This document shows positions 40,348 to 49,878 of a stretch of DNA of 64,000 bases, in pieces. The DNA lies in NCBI RefSeq assembly GCF_000740895.1, contig NC_025262.1, positions 1,936,794 to 2,000,793 of the forward strand, read 5' to 3'. The notes below the pieces were generated by a model, which made no database searches, was not told the origin of the DNA, and saw only the letters and a program-made list of their open reading frames with translations. The stretch's first letter is position 1, and each line of letters begins with the position of its first letter. The position numbers were made by a program, and so were the translations under genes. Source of the DNA: Theileria orientalis strain Shintoku (Eukaryota; Apicomplexa; Aconoidasida; Piroplasmida; Theileriidae).

Positions 40348-43080
40348 TTAATATGGATATAGGCCAGTCAAGTGAATGTCACCAGGTTGCGGTTGGAATA
40401 ATGCACTCTTTTCTGCCGATTCCTGATTCCCCTTTATCAAAAACTGTCTCATGTCAAGAGGCCTCACCTTCGACCACTTATTATCTCCGTCATGTTTGAA
40501 GTGCAGTGCGTTGCCCTCGAGGTCAATCAGTGATACCAACACGGGCACTTCATTGCGATCAAATATTACCACTGCCTTGTTCAAATCGACCAAAGTGTCT
40601 ACTTTAGGGTCGAAGTATGCTTCCTTAAGCAGGAATCTGACGTCGGAGGACTCTGGGAACGCGTGCACATACATCTTGAATTCGTCAATGTCCAGTTCGT
40701 CAGTTTTGTCCTCTACTTTCACGCTGAGTCCGTCCAGATGCTCGTCGTAGTAGCTTGACGTTCTGTGTAGCTGCAAATACACCAACTTGAGCTTATCGTG
40801 TGCTGCGCGTCTCATCACCTTTTCCAAGTTTGAGAGGATTATGCTGTCCTTCTGCTCGAAGCCATTTTTCGTGGCTACGTACAATCTGTTTGCTGCGCCC
40901 TTGAAGTTGATGGCGATGGGGTCGTCCAAGTGTCTCTTGACATAGTAGGCGTCGACACTGGACACAACCTGGTCCTTCAACACAATGTCCGCTCCCTTGA
41001 GGGCGAGGACGAAGAAGTTGGTGATTTCTCCGTGCCTCTTCTCCAGCGTGTGCGTGGTCCTCACGAACTCAGAGGGCTCCTCGTTCCTCCTCACGATGAC
41101 GTGGGCGTGTCTGTGCCTCGGGAACGCAGACTCCCCTGAGAAGTGGTATGAGCTGAACCTGTTGAAGTCGAGCGTCAGGTACGTGAACGTGTGGTATGCC
41201 AAGTGCTTGAGCGTGTAAAGTACGTCGTCAAATATGAGGTCCTTCTTGACGAACTTTCCTGACTCCAGGTGGTAGTGGTGGGTGTGGAAGTGTCCCTTCA
41301 TCGAGAAGAGGAGTGGCCTTTCGAGGTGCCCCTTCAAGAAGTATGCTTCAACCTGCGAAACGTCTCTATTCTCAAATGTTAAGTATTCTTCGCCCAGAAA
41401 CCCAATGATTTTGAAGAACTCGGCGTTTCTGGCGGCTGCGTGAGTGTGTACGCACTTCCTGAAGTGTTCCATTGGGCTGTTCTCTTCGATCCGCACAGCG
41501 ACGTGCTCCTCGCCGGTTCCCAGAACGCCTCCCTTGAAGTCGTATGGCATCTGCTTCGCTAGGTTAATCGTCACGACGCGGTTAACGAGGTAGTTGAAGC
41601 GTTCCAGGCGAGCTTGCAGCAATGCTGCCTTTGGCTCCAGTTCATAGTCCTTGTGGCCCACGTAATTTAAGTATGTGTTGTTTACCAGTAGCCTTATCAT
41701 GAGTGGTTTCGTCAGGTCGCCGTCCCAGAAAAAGGCGGTTGCTGTGGTCACTGAGTCATCGGCGTTAAGCCCGTTGAAGTTAACCTTGAAGAACTTGTAC
41801 TTGTGCACCTTGGCGGATGCTGCTACCAGGCCACCTTCATCGTTGGTCTTGAATATGGTGTGCTTGAACGACTTGAACTTTTCAAAGGGCTCTGCTCCCA
41901 CAGTCTCAGTGACGTGCACTTCGAACGCACCCACTTTGTATTGTCCCGACTGCTTAGAGAAGTCAAATATGACGATCTGCTTCAAGAAGCAGTAGATGTC
42001 ATCCAGAGTGTCCACATCTACAACAGGTGCGTGCACATGCTGCCACGCATTCTTACCCCTGTGTGCAAAAGACTTTATCCTGCCTGCTTCCCTGAAACTA
42101 GCCAGGAGGGGCAAGTTAACTCTGCCGACAAAGACTGCCAACTCCAGTACTCCGCTGCAGCCGACGTCCACCTCCTCACCTTCGTACTTGATGTAGGGCA
42201 CCACTGCCCTTTGCTTTGTGAGCGTGAACGTCCACTTCTCATATATTACGTTGAATGTTGTTCTCGTTATTGTAATCTCATCATCTCCGTCTTTGTATTT
42301 GAACGGGGCCCCCACCTCGGACTTTGATGCCAGATCGAGGTCAACTACAAGTGCTCCGACCCTACGAACCTTCTTTTCAGGAACTGGGACTGCGGGGACT
42401 ACGAGCTCTTCCTTTTTAGATTCAACTATCACCTCTACCTTTTCTTCTTTTGGCCGCACCTCTTCGTGAGGCATTGGGACTTCCTCGCGGTGTTCAGGGA
42501 GTGCCATCTCTGTATCCTCCTTTACTTCCTTGGGCAGCTCAAGTCTGTCAGGGTGTTTTGACTCATCTCCTTTTGCAAATGGGAATGCTCCCACAGTCAG
42601 AAGCTCACCTTCAACTGAGTAGTGGTGAAATGAGTCGTCGTGCCATAGTGTGACGAAATCTGGGTTTCCCTCCTTGTTAAATACTGTGAATCCAGCGATG
42701 GGCACCACTTTGACAACTTCAATTTGAGCCTTGCCAACCGTTATCTTCTTAACTCTCAAGGGCTGCTTGAACAGGTGCATCCACCCTGTAAGAGTCAAAT
42801 CGCCAAATTCGCGAACGACGCTGCGAACCGATGCCTTGTTTCCACCGACTTCGTATTCGATGGTCTTCAGAATGTCAACGTTGAGGATGTCCTCTAACGT
42901 TCCCTTCAATTTTAAATCTTCGTGTTCAAGGTGGAAGGTCCATATAATCTCTCCATGCTTTACCTCCTTAGCTTCTTTCCTGTGCTTATATAGAAACGTG
43001 AAAGTCAAACCGACTGTTAATATAGCGGCGAGCAATAAAATGAATAATAAAGCTAACCAGAATTTCTTCATCTCTACCAC
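40348..43080 (-). CDS. Type II membrane protein (910 residues) with repeated non-FAINT modules
   Basis: Start ATG 43080, then a signal-anchor (FWLALLFILLLAAILTVGLT). The ectodomain is built from about six to seven modules of roughly 110 residues that share the core 'V.A(Y/F)(Y/F)......(L/R).(P)(L/I)...': VEAYFLKGHLERPLLFSMKG, VDAYYVKRHLDDPIAINFKG, TAFFWDGDLTKPLMIRLLVN. A Lys/Glu/Val-rich stretch (about residues 185-235) separates the first modules from the rest. The modules differ from FAINT and are shared with the genes at 53016 and 54358. The gene is markedly G+C rich at third positions compared with its AT-rich neighbours. No domain I know by name. Confidence 0.78.
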   Translation of the reverse strand: MVEMKKFWLALLFILLLAAILTVGLTFTFLYKHRKEAKEVKHGEIIWTFHLEHEDLKLKGTLEDILNVDILKTIEYEVGGNKASVRSVVREFGDLTLTGWMHLFKQPLRVKKITVGKAQIEVVKVVPIAGFTVFNKEGNPDFVTLWHDDSFHHYSVEGELLTVGAFPFAKGDESKHPDRLELPKEVKEDTEMALPEHREEVPMPHEEVRPKEEKVEVIVESKKEELVVPAVPVPEKKVRRVGALVVDLDLASKSEVGAPFKYKDGDDEITITRTTFNVIYEKWTFTLTKQRAVVPYIKYEGEEVDVGCSGVLELAVFVGRVNLPLLASFREAGRIKSFAHRGKNAWQHVHAPVVDVDTLDDIYCFLKQIVIFDFSKQSGQYKVGAFEVHVTETVGAEPFEKFKSFKHTIFKTNDEGGLVAASAKVHKYKFFKVNFNGLNADDSVTTATAFFWDGDLTKPLMIRLLVNNTYLNYVGHKDYELEPKAALLQARLERFNYLVNRVVTINLAKQMPYDFKGGVLGTGEEHVAVRIEENSPMEHFRKCVHTHAAARNAEFFKIIGFLGEEYLTFENRDVSQVEAYFLKGHLERPLLFSMKGHFHTHHYHLESGKFVKKDLIFDDVLYTLKHLAYHTFTYLTLDFNRFSSYHFSGESAFPRHRHAHVIVRRNEEPSEFVRTTHTLEKRHGEITNFFVLALKGADIVLKDQVVSSVDAYYVKRHLDDPIAINFKGAANRLYVATKNGFEQKDSIILSNLEKVMRRAAHDKLKLVYLQLHRTSSYYDEHLDGLSVKVEDKTDELDIDEFKMYVHAFPESSDVRFLLKEAYFDPKVDTLVDLNKAVVIFDRNEVPVLVSLIDLEGNALHFKHDGDNKWSKVRPLDMRQFLIKGNQESAEKSALFQPQPGDIHLTGLYPY

Positions 43081-43855
43081 TTTTACAAATTACATATAAA
43101 TCTATAGAGGTTTAATTAAACTATCAAGCAGTAAGGTAGTACCAGAATATGCAAATGTCTAGAGGGGATTCTTACAGAATCTGCTTGAAAGTAATTAATG
43201 TAGGTCACCAATATCGGCGTTTTTTAGGAATAGTGTGGGGGTATTTAACAAAAAAATAATCAAATTTAATTAGACAATTATTTTAACTCCTTTTTCAAAA
43301 ATTTCCTACCAAACATCCAAACTATTGTATAACAGCTTTAAATAATACAGTTAAATCCCATCCATAATTTATTTGTCTACAAATACTTATAAATCGTTTG
43401 ATACAATGCACACTTAAAATTAAAAATCATTATTATTCCATAATTACAAAATCCACAATTATTTAATCAACATATTTACTTCAGCTACTTTTTGTTTTAA
43501 TATATGTTTATGTCTATACTACTTAAAATGACCTTTTCATTATTTTCATTTTAAACCTTGATTTAAAATGAGATTCCACACATCATTATGTCCCAATTCA
43601 TAAAAACTGTTAAAAATCTATACTAAAATTAACAGCCAGATTCAATGTATGGATATATGTGTAAATATAAAAAAGTACATTTAGCTAAGAAAAATATAAG
43701 TAACAATATAATATATTATTATCTTTTTAAAAAACCCTAAACTAAAAAACTACCATTAACGGGGGAAGCTTTAAAGGTTTAAAAAGGCATATGAACTAAA
43801 AGCTAAGATAACCCAGCTAATCTAGTAGCAGTTATCAAAGATTGATGGTCAATTC
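43081..43855. other. Intergenic, no gene seen
   Basis: AT-rich spacer. Contains the promoter of the 910-residue protein gene and the 3' end of the variant-2 gene. No coding frame is recognised. Confidence 0.5.
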
Positions 43856-44590
43856 TTAAGTAGCCTTAACCCTAAAAACATGGTTAGCCCCGTTAACGAT
43901 CCTAACAGTAACAGTTGTATCACCATCAGGCAATTCGTTTAGGGTTACACCGGGTGAGGCAGTATTAATGTCATCAGTCTTCCACAAAAGTTCACCGCGA
44001 CACTTGACAGACTTAAAAGCATATCCGAAATCGGGCACATATCTTGTGTACTGACCATCTTTCTTGAGAAAGTATTTTTCAGAAAACTCTTTCTTATCGA
44101 TGTCAAGATCGATCAAACAGTTCTCCCTAGCAGTGAATTCGAGTCTCCACTTAGAACCCTCAAAACAGTAAAAGCAATAATGATCCTTGAAAGTGACTGA
44201 ACCCTTCTTCTCAGAAACGTTTACGCTGAAGCGTTTGGGGTATCCATAACTAGTGTTGTCGGAATATTTCCAGAACACAGCGTCCTCGTAGTTAACCTGA
44301 GTACACTGAGCGTCGTCCTTGAGGCAGTATTCATAAATCACACTGCTGAGAGCGGTGTGTTTGTTTACAGTGTATTTGCTGGTGTCATTGGTCTTGGTCT
44401 CGCTGCCGTGTAAAGTGAATACCTGGATGAATTTAGGATGTTCTTCAACAGGGATGCCGACTGGAGCTTCGGTCTTCTTCTTAGCCCAAGGTCTGACAAA
44501 AATAAGTATGAGACCTGCAGTAATAAGTAACGCAAGGAACAACAGAAGCACAGTAAACACAACCCTGCGAGTGGTAGTCATAATGTACAA
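43856..44590 (-). CDS. Type II membrane FAINT protein, variant 2 of a duplicated pair
   Basis: Single exon of 244 residues from ATG 44590. Identical to the gene at 37939 from the start through the signal-anchor and first FAINT domain, then diverges at the KGSVTFKD junction. Its own C-terminal part has HYCFYCFEGSKWRLEFTARE, a second FAINT-like module (FGYAFKSVKCRGELLWKTDD) and ends VNGANHVFRVKAT. It is 59 residues shorter than variant 1. The shared start and upstream DNA should give both genes the same promoter and topology. Confidence 0.85.
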   Translation of the reverse strand: MYIMTTTRRVVFTVLLLFLALLITAGLILIFVRPWAKKKTEAPVGIPVEEHPKFIQVFTLHGSETKTNDTSKYTVNKHTALSSVIYEYCLKDDAQCTQVNYEDAVFWKYSDNTSYGYPKRFSVNVSEKKGSVTFKDHYCFYCFEGSKWRLEFTARENCLIDLDIDKKEFSEKYFLKKDGQYTRYVPDFGYAFKSVKCRGELLWKTDDINTASPGVTLNELPDGDTTVTVRIVNGANHVFRVKAT

Positions 44591-44898
44591 TTAATTAGAG
44601 AATTTGGATTAATGGTATTGAAAAAATAATATTAAACTACGATAAAAATTAAAGTTATAATAAAACTGCAATAATTGAAAATTAAGGTATTAGAAACTAG
44701 GATAAATATGGCAAAACTAAGGCAAAACTACACAGAAAATATATGTAAAATTATGGTAGAGGTAAAAAAATATTAACCAAAATTATACAACAAATTGATC
44801 ACAAATAAAAAATGAAATCAAGGTATAAAAAGTAATAAATAATAATAGATTATGGTATTCCAAAACATAGATACTCCCCATTAATAGATTTAAAAAAA
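44183..44898 (-). repeat. 716-bp duplicated block, copy 2 (copy 1 at 38443-39158)
   Basis: Same sequence as copy 1, offset by 5740. The 44591-44898 part is non-coding upstream DNA; beyond 44898 the two loci are unrelated. Confidence 0.9.
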
Positions 44899-45017
44899 AT
44901 ATCCAATTTTATTTAAAAGTTTAGAGATTCTATGAATAAAATAATAACAATTTGTTATGAATTTTATATTTGGCTTAATAGACAATAGAAGTCATTAATG
45001 TGTATAACGAGTATATA

Positions 45018-48000
45018 TTAATACATTGTGAAGTTGGAATAGTGATAATCGGAAATAATGTTTAGAATTATCCCGATATCAGAGCATCCCTTAGCCTGTA
45101 GAATCTTCTTGTGGTAGAAAGTGATATGAGCACGACCCATGTCGACGCACCGGTCCTAAAGAAAATAAAAATAAAAAAACTAACGTCCATGACGCTTTTT
45201 AGAGAAGCACAAGTGTTCTGCAGAGTCTGAGAGCAATTTATGAGAACAGATAAAGTCTGAGATGCGAGAGTTATCCAAGATTCCATGCGATCAGCACGAG
45301 AAACAGTGGCCCTGAAAATAGCATCGATGACATGGTAGATCACAGAAATAGCAGAGTTGTCCTTATCCGTCCGGTTTAGAATGTCCCGAGAACGAGCCTT
45401 GATGGCCTTGAAAACATGGTACTTGGAGCCCTCGATGTTGGTGATTAGCTGCTTGGGAAAGTCGGCCCAGCCAACGAACTTGGCGACGACAGAGTAGCCA
45501 GCATGGTTTAGGTTGGAGAGTTTCCGAGGCAGAGAGTTGGCAACAGCACAAATGAACTCGCCGAGCTCGCGCCACTCGAAAATAAGAGGAACGAGCTGCC
45601 ACCGAACGAGTACGAGGCTGAAGCACTCGAGAAGGTCAATAGCCTGGTGATCAGGAGGATGAGAATTGGACCTGAGCAAGGAAAGGTAAATCAGGCCAAC
45701 AGAAGTGAGATGAGATGCGATAAGTTCGTAGAGCTTCGAACAACCCTGAATGACGTTCTGAGAAAGCAGAGTCTTTATGACGACGAGCTGAACGAACCCA
45801 GGAGTGGAGCGCTTTAAAGCCCAGAAGAGAAAACTAGTCTTGTTGTTCTGCACAGAGTTGGAGGAGAAGGAGCAGAGAGACTGGTCGCAGACGGAAGTGT
45901 AGAGAACAACCTCAGCAAGGTACCGCCAAAAATCCTCAGTATCAAGGAACTGGGAGATAAAGTCGACGACGTGGACGACGAAGTCGAGTTTCATCTCCTT
46001 GTGGTTGGTAAAATTGAGAGAAGACATGACAGCGAGAATGAAAAGATAAGACTCGGGCATCTGAGAGATGGAATCGATGTGACAAATCTGGTAGAAGAGA
46101 CCCTTAACCATGTTGTAGCGAAGCTGAAGAGCCTCGAAGTGAGGAAGGCCCTCAAGAAGAGAGTTGAAGGCCTCAATGATCTCAAGACGCCTCTCGAGAG
46201 GGAAGACGTAGCTAGTAATGCTGCAAGAAAGGTAGTCAATGAAGGAGCGCTTGGTCCTGTCACGAGAAGTTAAGTTGAAGCAGAGGCCCAAAACAGCATG
46301 GTCAAGCTGCACGTGCGCATTTAGAGGAGTGTTGGTGGGCTTTGTGGACTTAATCTGCTCAGAAATGAACCTGACAGTGCGGTCGAGAAGGTCCTCGTCG
46401 GCGCAAATGAAGGCGCTCGTCCAGAGAATTAGCCTGAAGAAGGAGTTCCGGTAAAGGTTGACAGGCTGAGTCTTGGACTGAGGGATCTTCCTGAAGTCAA
46501 TCATGTCCAGAGAGATAAGAATTAAAGATTTGACAACGTCCCTACCGCCAGAAAGACGACTCGCGAGAACGGAGGTGACGAACACGCAGCGCTCGAGCAC
46601 GCGCACGTCGAACGTGTCGACAAGACTATCAAGGTCCTCCCTGACGAGTCTGAGGACGCAGTCGGAGCCAGTAACGAGAATAGCAGACCGAAGAGAGTCG
46701 ACTACAAGCTCCCGATAGAGACTGAGGGCCTCGAAGTCGTCGCCCTCGGAAATAATGCAGCTCCGGTAGAGGTCAGCAACGAAGTACTCGTAGCAAGGCC
46801 TAAGAAACCTGGTGACAGTGGCCCTGACGTTCTCAAGAGCACAGGTGGTGACTGAGGAAAGGTCCCTCCGAGGAGGGAACAAGTGCTCCTGAAAACAGCA
46901 CCAAAAGTCGAGAGAAGCCTTCCGCAAGCTGAAAATGTCGGAAAACAAAAAGAGGCATACGAAACGGCATAAGTTGTGCACACGGTGAGGCTTTACAAGG
47001 CCGAAGTGAAGCACGAAGGGAAGGTGCTCGCGAGAGGCGGAAATGAAGAGGTCAATAAGCCACTTGGAAGTGAAGGACCCTAGAAACGATAGCTTACGAT
47101 CAGGTTCGCCACAAACGAGCAGATCCTCACCGATGCAGCAGATGCCCTCGACGAAGTCGACAGTGAGCTTGCGAACAGTGCGCGAGAAGGAGCAGAGAGA
47201 GTGTTTGGAGGCGAGGCGCCACCGCTCCTCAAGGTCTTGGACGTCGAGAAGCTCGAAGTAGCGCCGGTTGGCCATCATGAGAAGGCTCGCGAGGTCGACC
47301 TGGCAGAGAGAAAGAAGCTGCGCAGAGAGCTCGCAGGAGGAGCTGAAGATCTTATCGTCCCCAGAAGCAATGCCGTACTTGATAAAGGAGAGAACCAAGG
47401 CGACAGCGTCGGACTCCCTGAGAGCGTAGAGACTGCGACGAACGAGCTCAAGGTCGCTGAGCTTGCGCTGAGGCATCATGAGGTCCTCGAAAACTAACTC
47501 GAAGGACTCGAGGAACCTGTGCTCGAGAGTGACGGGGTAGAAGACCCGAATGAGGAACATGTGCAAGCTTATCCACTCGGAAAGAGCGGAGATGCGGTAG
47601 TGATCGAGAGCAATCTCTACACCGCCAGAGGAGGAAATGAGCTTCGAGAACACCCTGGGAGCAAGACCAACGCAAGCCCTGATGAAGGAGCTCCTGTGAA
47701 TTAGGTGAATGGAAATGTTCTGACCCATAACCTCCCTGGCGACGCTGCCCAAGTACAAGTACTGAGCAAGAGAGCAGTCCTCAGTCTTAGCAAGAGCAAT
47801 AAGAAAGAGAAGGCGCGAAGCAGAGTGAGAAGCCTCGAAGCCGTAAATGACGGAGCAGGCGACGACGCAGGAAAGGTGCTCGCAAATCTGAGGGTGAGAA
47901 CCCGAGAAGGCGAAGATTAGCGCAAGCACGCGCTCGCAAATGTCCCAAATCAAAGTGTACTTGTTGACAAGACACTCGGAAAAGTGGTGACTGAAGCCGC

Positions 48001-48229
48001 CGTAAGCATGGAGCTTTAGAGTGATGGCGGAGTACAGAAGCACAGGCACAGTGGGCCGAGTGACCTTCTCAGGACAAGCAGCGTGCTTACACAAAATGGC
48101 GAGGCACAAGTCCCAAGACTCAGGCCTGGTGTGAAAGTCAGCCAAGTAGGCGTAGTTGGCAGGAATGGAAAAAGAGCTCGAGTAAAACCTCCTGACATCG
48201 GTCTCAACAGTCCTCTTGCTCAGCTCCAT
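45018..48229 (-). CDS. Importin/transportin-family nuclear transport receptor, two exons
   Basis: I start at ATG 48229 (MELSKRTVETDVRRFYSS); the frame continues upstream but the extra 32 residues are hydrophobic and look like 5' UTR. Helical throughout, with many Leu/Phe heptads expected of HEAT repeats. The start ESWDLCLAILCKHAACPEKV, then PVLLYSAITLKLHAY, resembles the importin-13/transportin-3 opening (SW..C..LL......E....FA...LK.K). A 29-nt intron (45156-45184, GTTAGT..TTTAG) near the 3' end shifts frame so that the protein ends DYHYSNFTMY at TAA 45018-45020; without splicing it would end DALISG. About 1070 residues. The product would carry cargo between cytosol and nucleus. It is a housekeeping-type gene lying inside the FAINT array. 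The exact subfamily is uncertain. Confidence 0.65.
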
Positions 48230-48591
48230 CAGAGTCAAACAAGAAAAAGACGACCGAAAGGTCAACCACCGAAACAAAAATAAAACATGATCAAAGAATG
48301 AAATAAAACAAGTAAAATAAAACAAATAAAAAAGAAAAACAAATATATAATAGAAAAGGAAAATTAACTAAAACAAATAAATAATACAAAAAAGAATAAT
48401 AAGTAAATTATCACTACAGGGGAAGTAGCCTTCCAAAAAAAAAACTTGACCTGAAGAGTGGTAAAAAGAGATTAAAAAGAAGCGCGAGCCCCTAAAACAA
48501 CAAAAGCGAGTTAAATTGGAGAGAATAAGAGAGATTCGCGAAATAGTGACAGCGCACACAGAAAAGGAAGGTGTGTGGGAGATGGGCCGCT
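48230..48591. other. Intergenic, no gene seen
   Basis: AT-rich DNA between the importin start and the archease stop. The importin 5' UTR/promoter lies here. Confidence 0.5.
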
Positions 48592-49344
48592 TCAAATGTC
48601 AACCAGACAGTAAACGCAGCACCTAGAAATAGAATAATTGTGGGCGGCGAGGCCAGAAAGCAGTTCAACAGTATTGTCCTGAGATTCCATGTCGTTCCTG
48701 TACTCGTAACACCTCCCACCCAACCAGAAGGAGAAATTCAAGTAGTGCATAGTAATGGCCTTAATTTCAGTGCCAGAACGGTGAATTAATTTGTTGTAGT
48801 AGTCGCCGACGGCGAAAGCCCTTAAAGAAAAGGTGTGATTGTTAAACTGGTCAGCAGACAGAACGGGAGGCAAAGAGAGATCGTCCTCAATTAAAACGTG
48901 CTTGGCGATGAAGTACTCGCTGCTGTACAAATATAGGCACTCGTCCAGAAGGTGGTAAAGCAAATTCAGCAGACCCCTGCCCGAAACCTCGAGCTCCTTG
49001 AAGTGTGCAGCCTCCACGAAAGACAAGTCAGACATGTAGTTGAACAGAGACACAGAAATCGACTGAAGAGCCTCCCTGATAGAGCTCCCCTCGCCCAACA
49101 GAATAACGTCCGCGGGATGGTCCAGATAACTGTAGTGGTACGAAACGCCCCTGACCCGTTCCAGAAGCGAACCCAAGTCGTTTTTCCCAGATCTTTGCGA
49201 CTCTCCATCAGTGCCATCGTTTATATGTGAATGTGTATGTGGTAAATTTAAGCCACCGCCTCCGAATCCAGGAGAATTTGGGTGGGCAGTCCCAGGGTGG
49301 CCGACGTGGCTGGATTCTTTATCCTCGGGGCCGCCAGAGTCCAT
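48592..49344 (-). CDS. Archease, cofactor of tRNA ligase RtcB
   Basis: Single frame of 250 residues from ATG 49344. The first 60 residues are Gly/His/Ser-rich (GFGGGGLNLPHTHSHINDGT) and probably disordered. The archease domain follows: YSYLDHPADVILLGEGSSI, LFNYMSDLSFVEA, LLNLLYHLLDECLYLYSSE and GTEIKAITMHYLNF, ending in VYCLVDI. The conserved Asp in DHPADV and the final aliphatic-Asp-Ile are present. Archease stimulates RtcB in tRNA splicing and RNA repair. Between AITMHYLNFSF and the last residues about 30 extra residues are read; this may be an insert or an unspliced small intron. A housekeeping gene inside the FAINT array. Confidence 0.85.
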   Translation of the reverse strand: MDSGGPEDKESSHVGHPGTAHPNSPGFGGGGLNLPHTHSHINDGTDGESQRSGKNDLGSLLERVRGVSYHYSYLDHPADVILLGEGSSIREALQSISVSLFNYMSDLSFVEAAHFKELEVSGRGLLNLLYHLLDECLYLYSSEYFIAKHVLIEDDLSLPPVLSADQFNNHTFSLRAFAVGDYYNKLIHRSGTEIKAITMHYLNFSFWLGGRCYEYRNDMESQDNTVELLSGLAAHNYSISRCCVYCLVDI

Positions 49345-49878
49345 ATTATATATTTAAACTAAACATAGGAGCCAAAAGCGTCCTGAAAATGCGATGTGTG
49401 GTATACAATCCAGCAAAAAACAAAATGACAGAAATTATAACACTACATCACAAGGTGATGGCAACTGATAATAAAAGATGCCGAAATATATAATTTACGA
49501 ATAGTTAAAAAAATATATAAAATACTGTAATCTATATAAATAAATTCAAATAAACAGTAAATAAAACTAAGAATGAGAGATTCGACGTTATGACCACAAC
49601 ATTACAAAATAAATTATACACAAATCATAGATTATAGTATATAGTCATTTCAAGTCCATGTAAAGCCAATAGAAGTAAAATGGGCCCTATAGGTGAATAT
49701 AAATGATACATAGGCCTAGTTAAACTACATTAAAGCACTCTCAGAAAATAATGCACATCCAAAGGACTTAGATTTTAAACTACATTGGTCCATTAACCAT
49801 TAAATCCACAAGAAGCTTAAATCAACTGCAAAAATCTCGCAACTGCGTTCAAAAATAGATAATCAGCAAGCTTAAATC
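49345..49878. other. Intergenic, no gene seen
   Basis: AT-rich spacer with the archease promoter and the terminator of the next gene. A plus-strand frame at 49227-49493 overlaps the archease start and has no features. Confidence 0.5.

Noticed and set aside
40930..42469. Several plus-strand frames of 70-170 codons
   Set aside because: All are antisense to the 910-residue module gene and show no domain, start context or independent spacing.
45971..48283. Many frames of 60-100 codons on both strands
   Set aside because: They are shadows of the G+C-rich transportin-like gene.
48230..48325. N-terminal extension of the transportin-like protein (32 residues, MFYFTCFISFFDHV..)
   Set aside because: It is a Phe-rich stretch translated from AT-rich DNA upstream of a good ATG followed by a family-like N-terminus; more likely 5' UTR.
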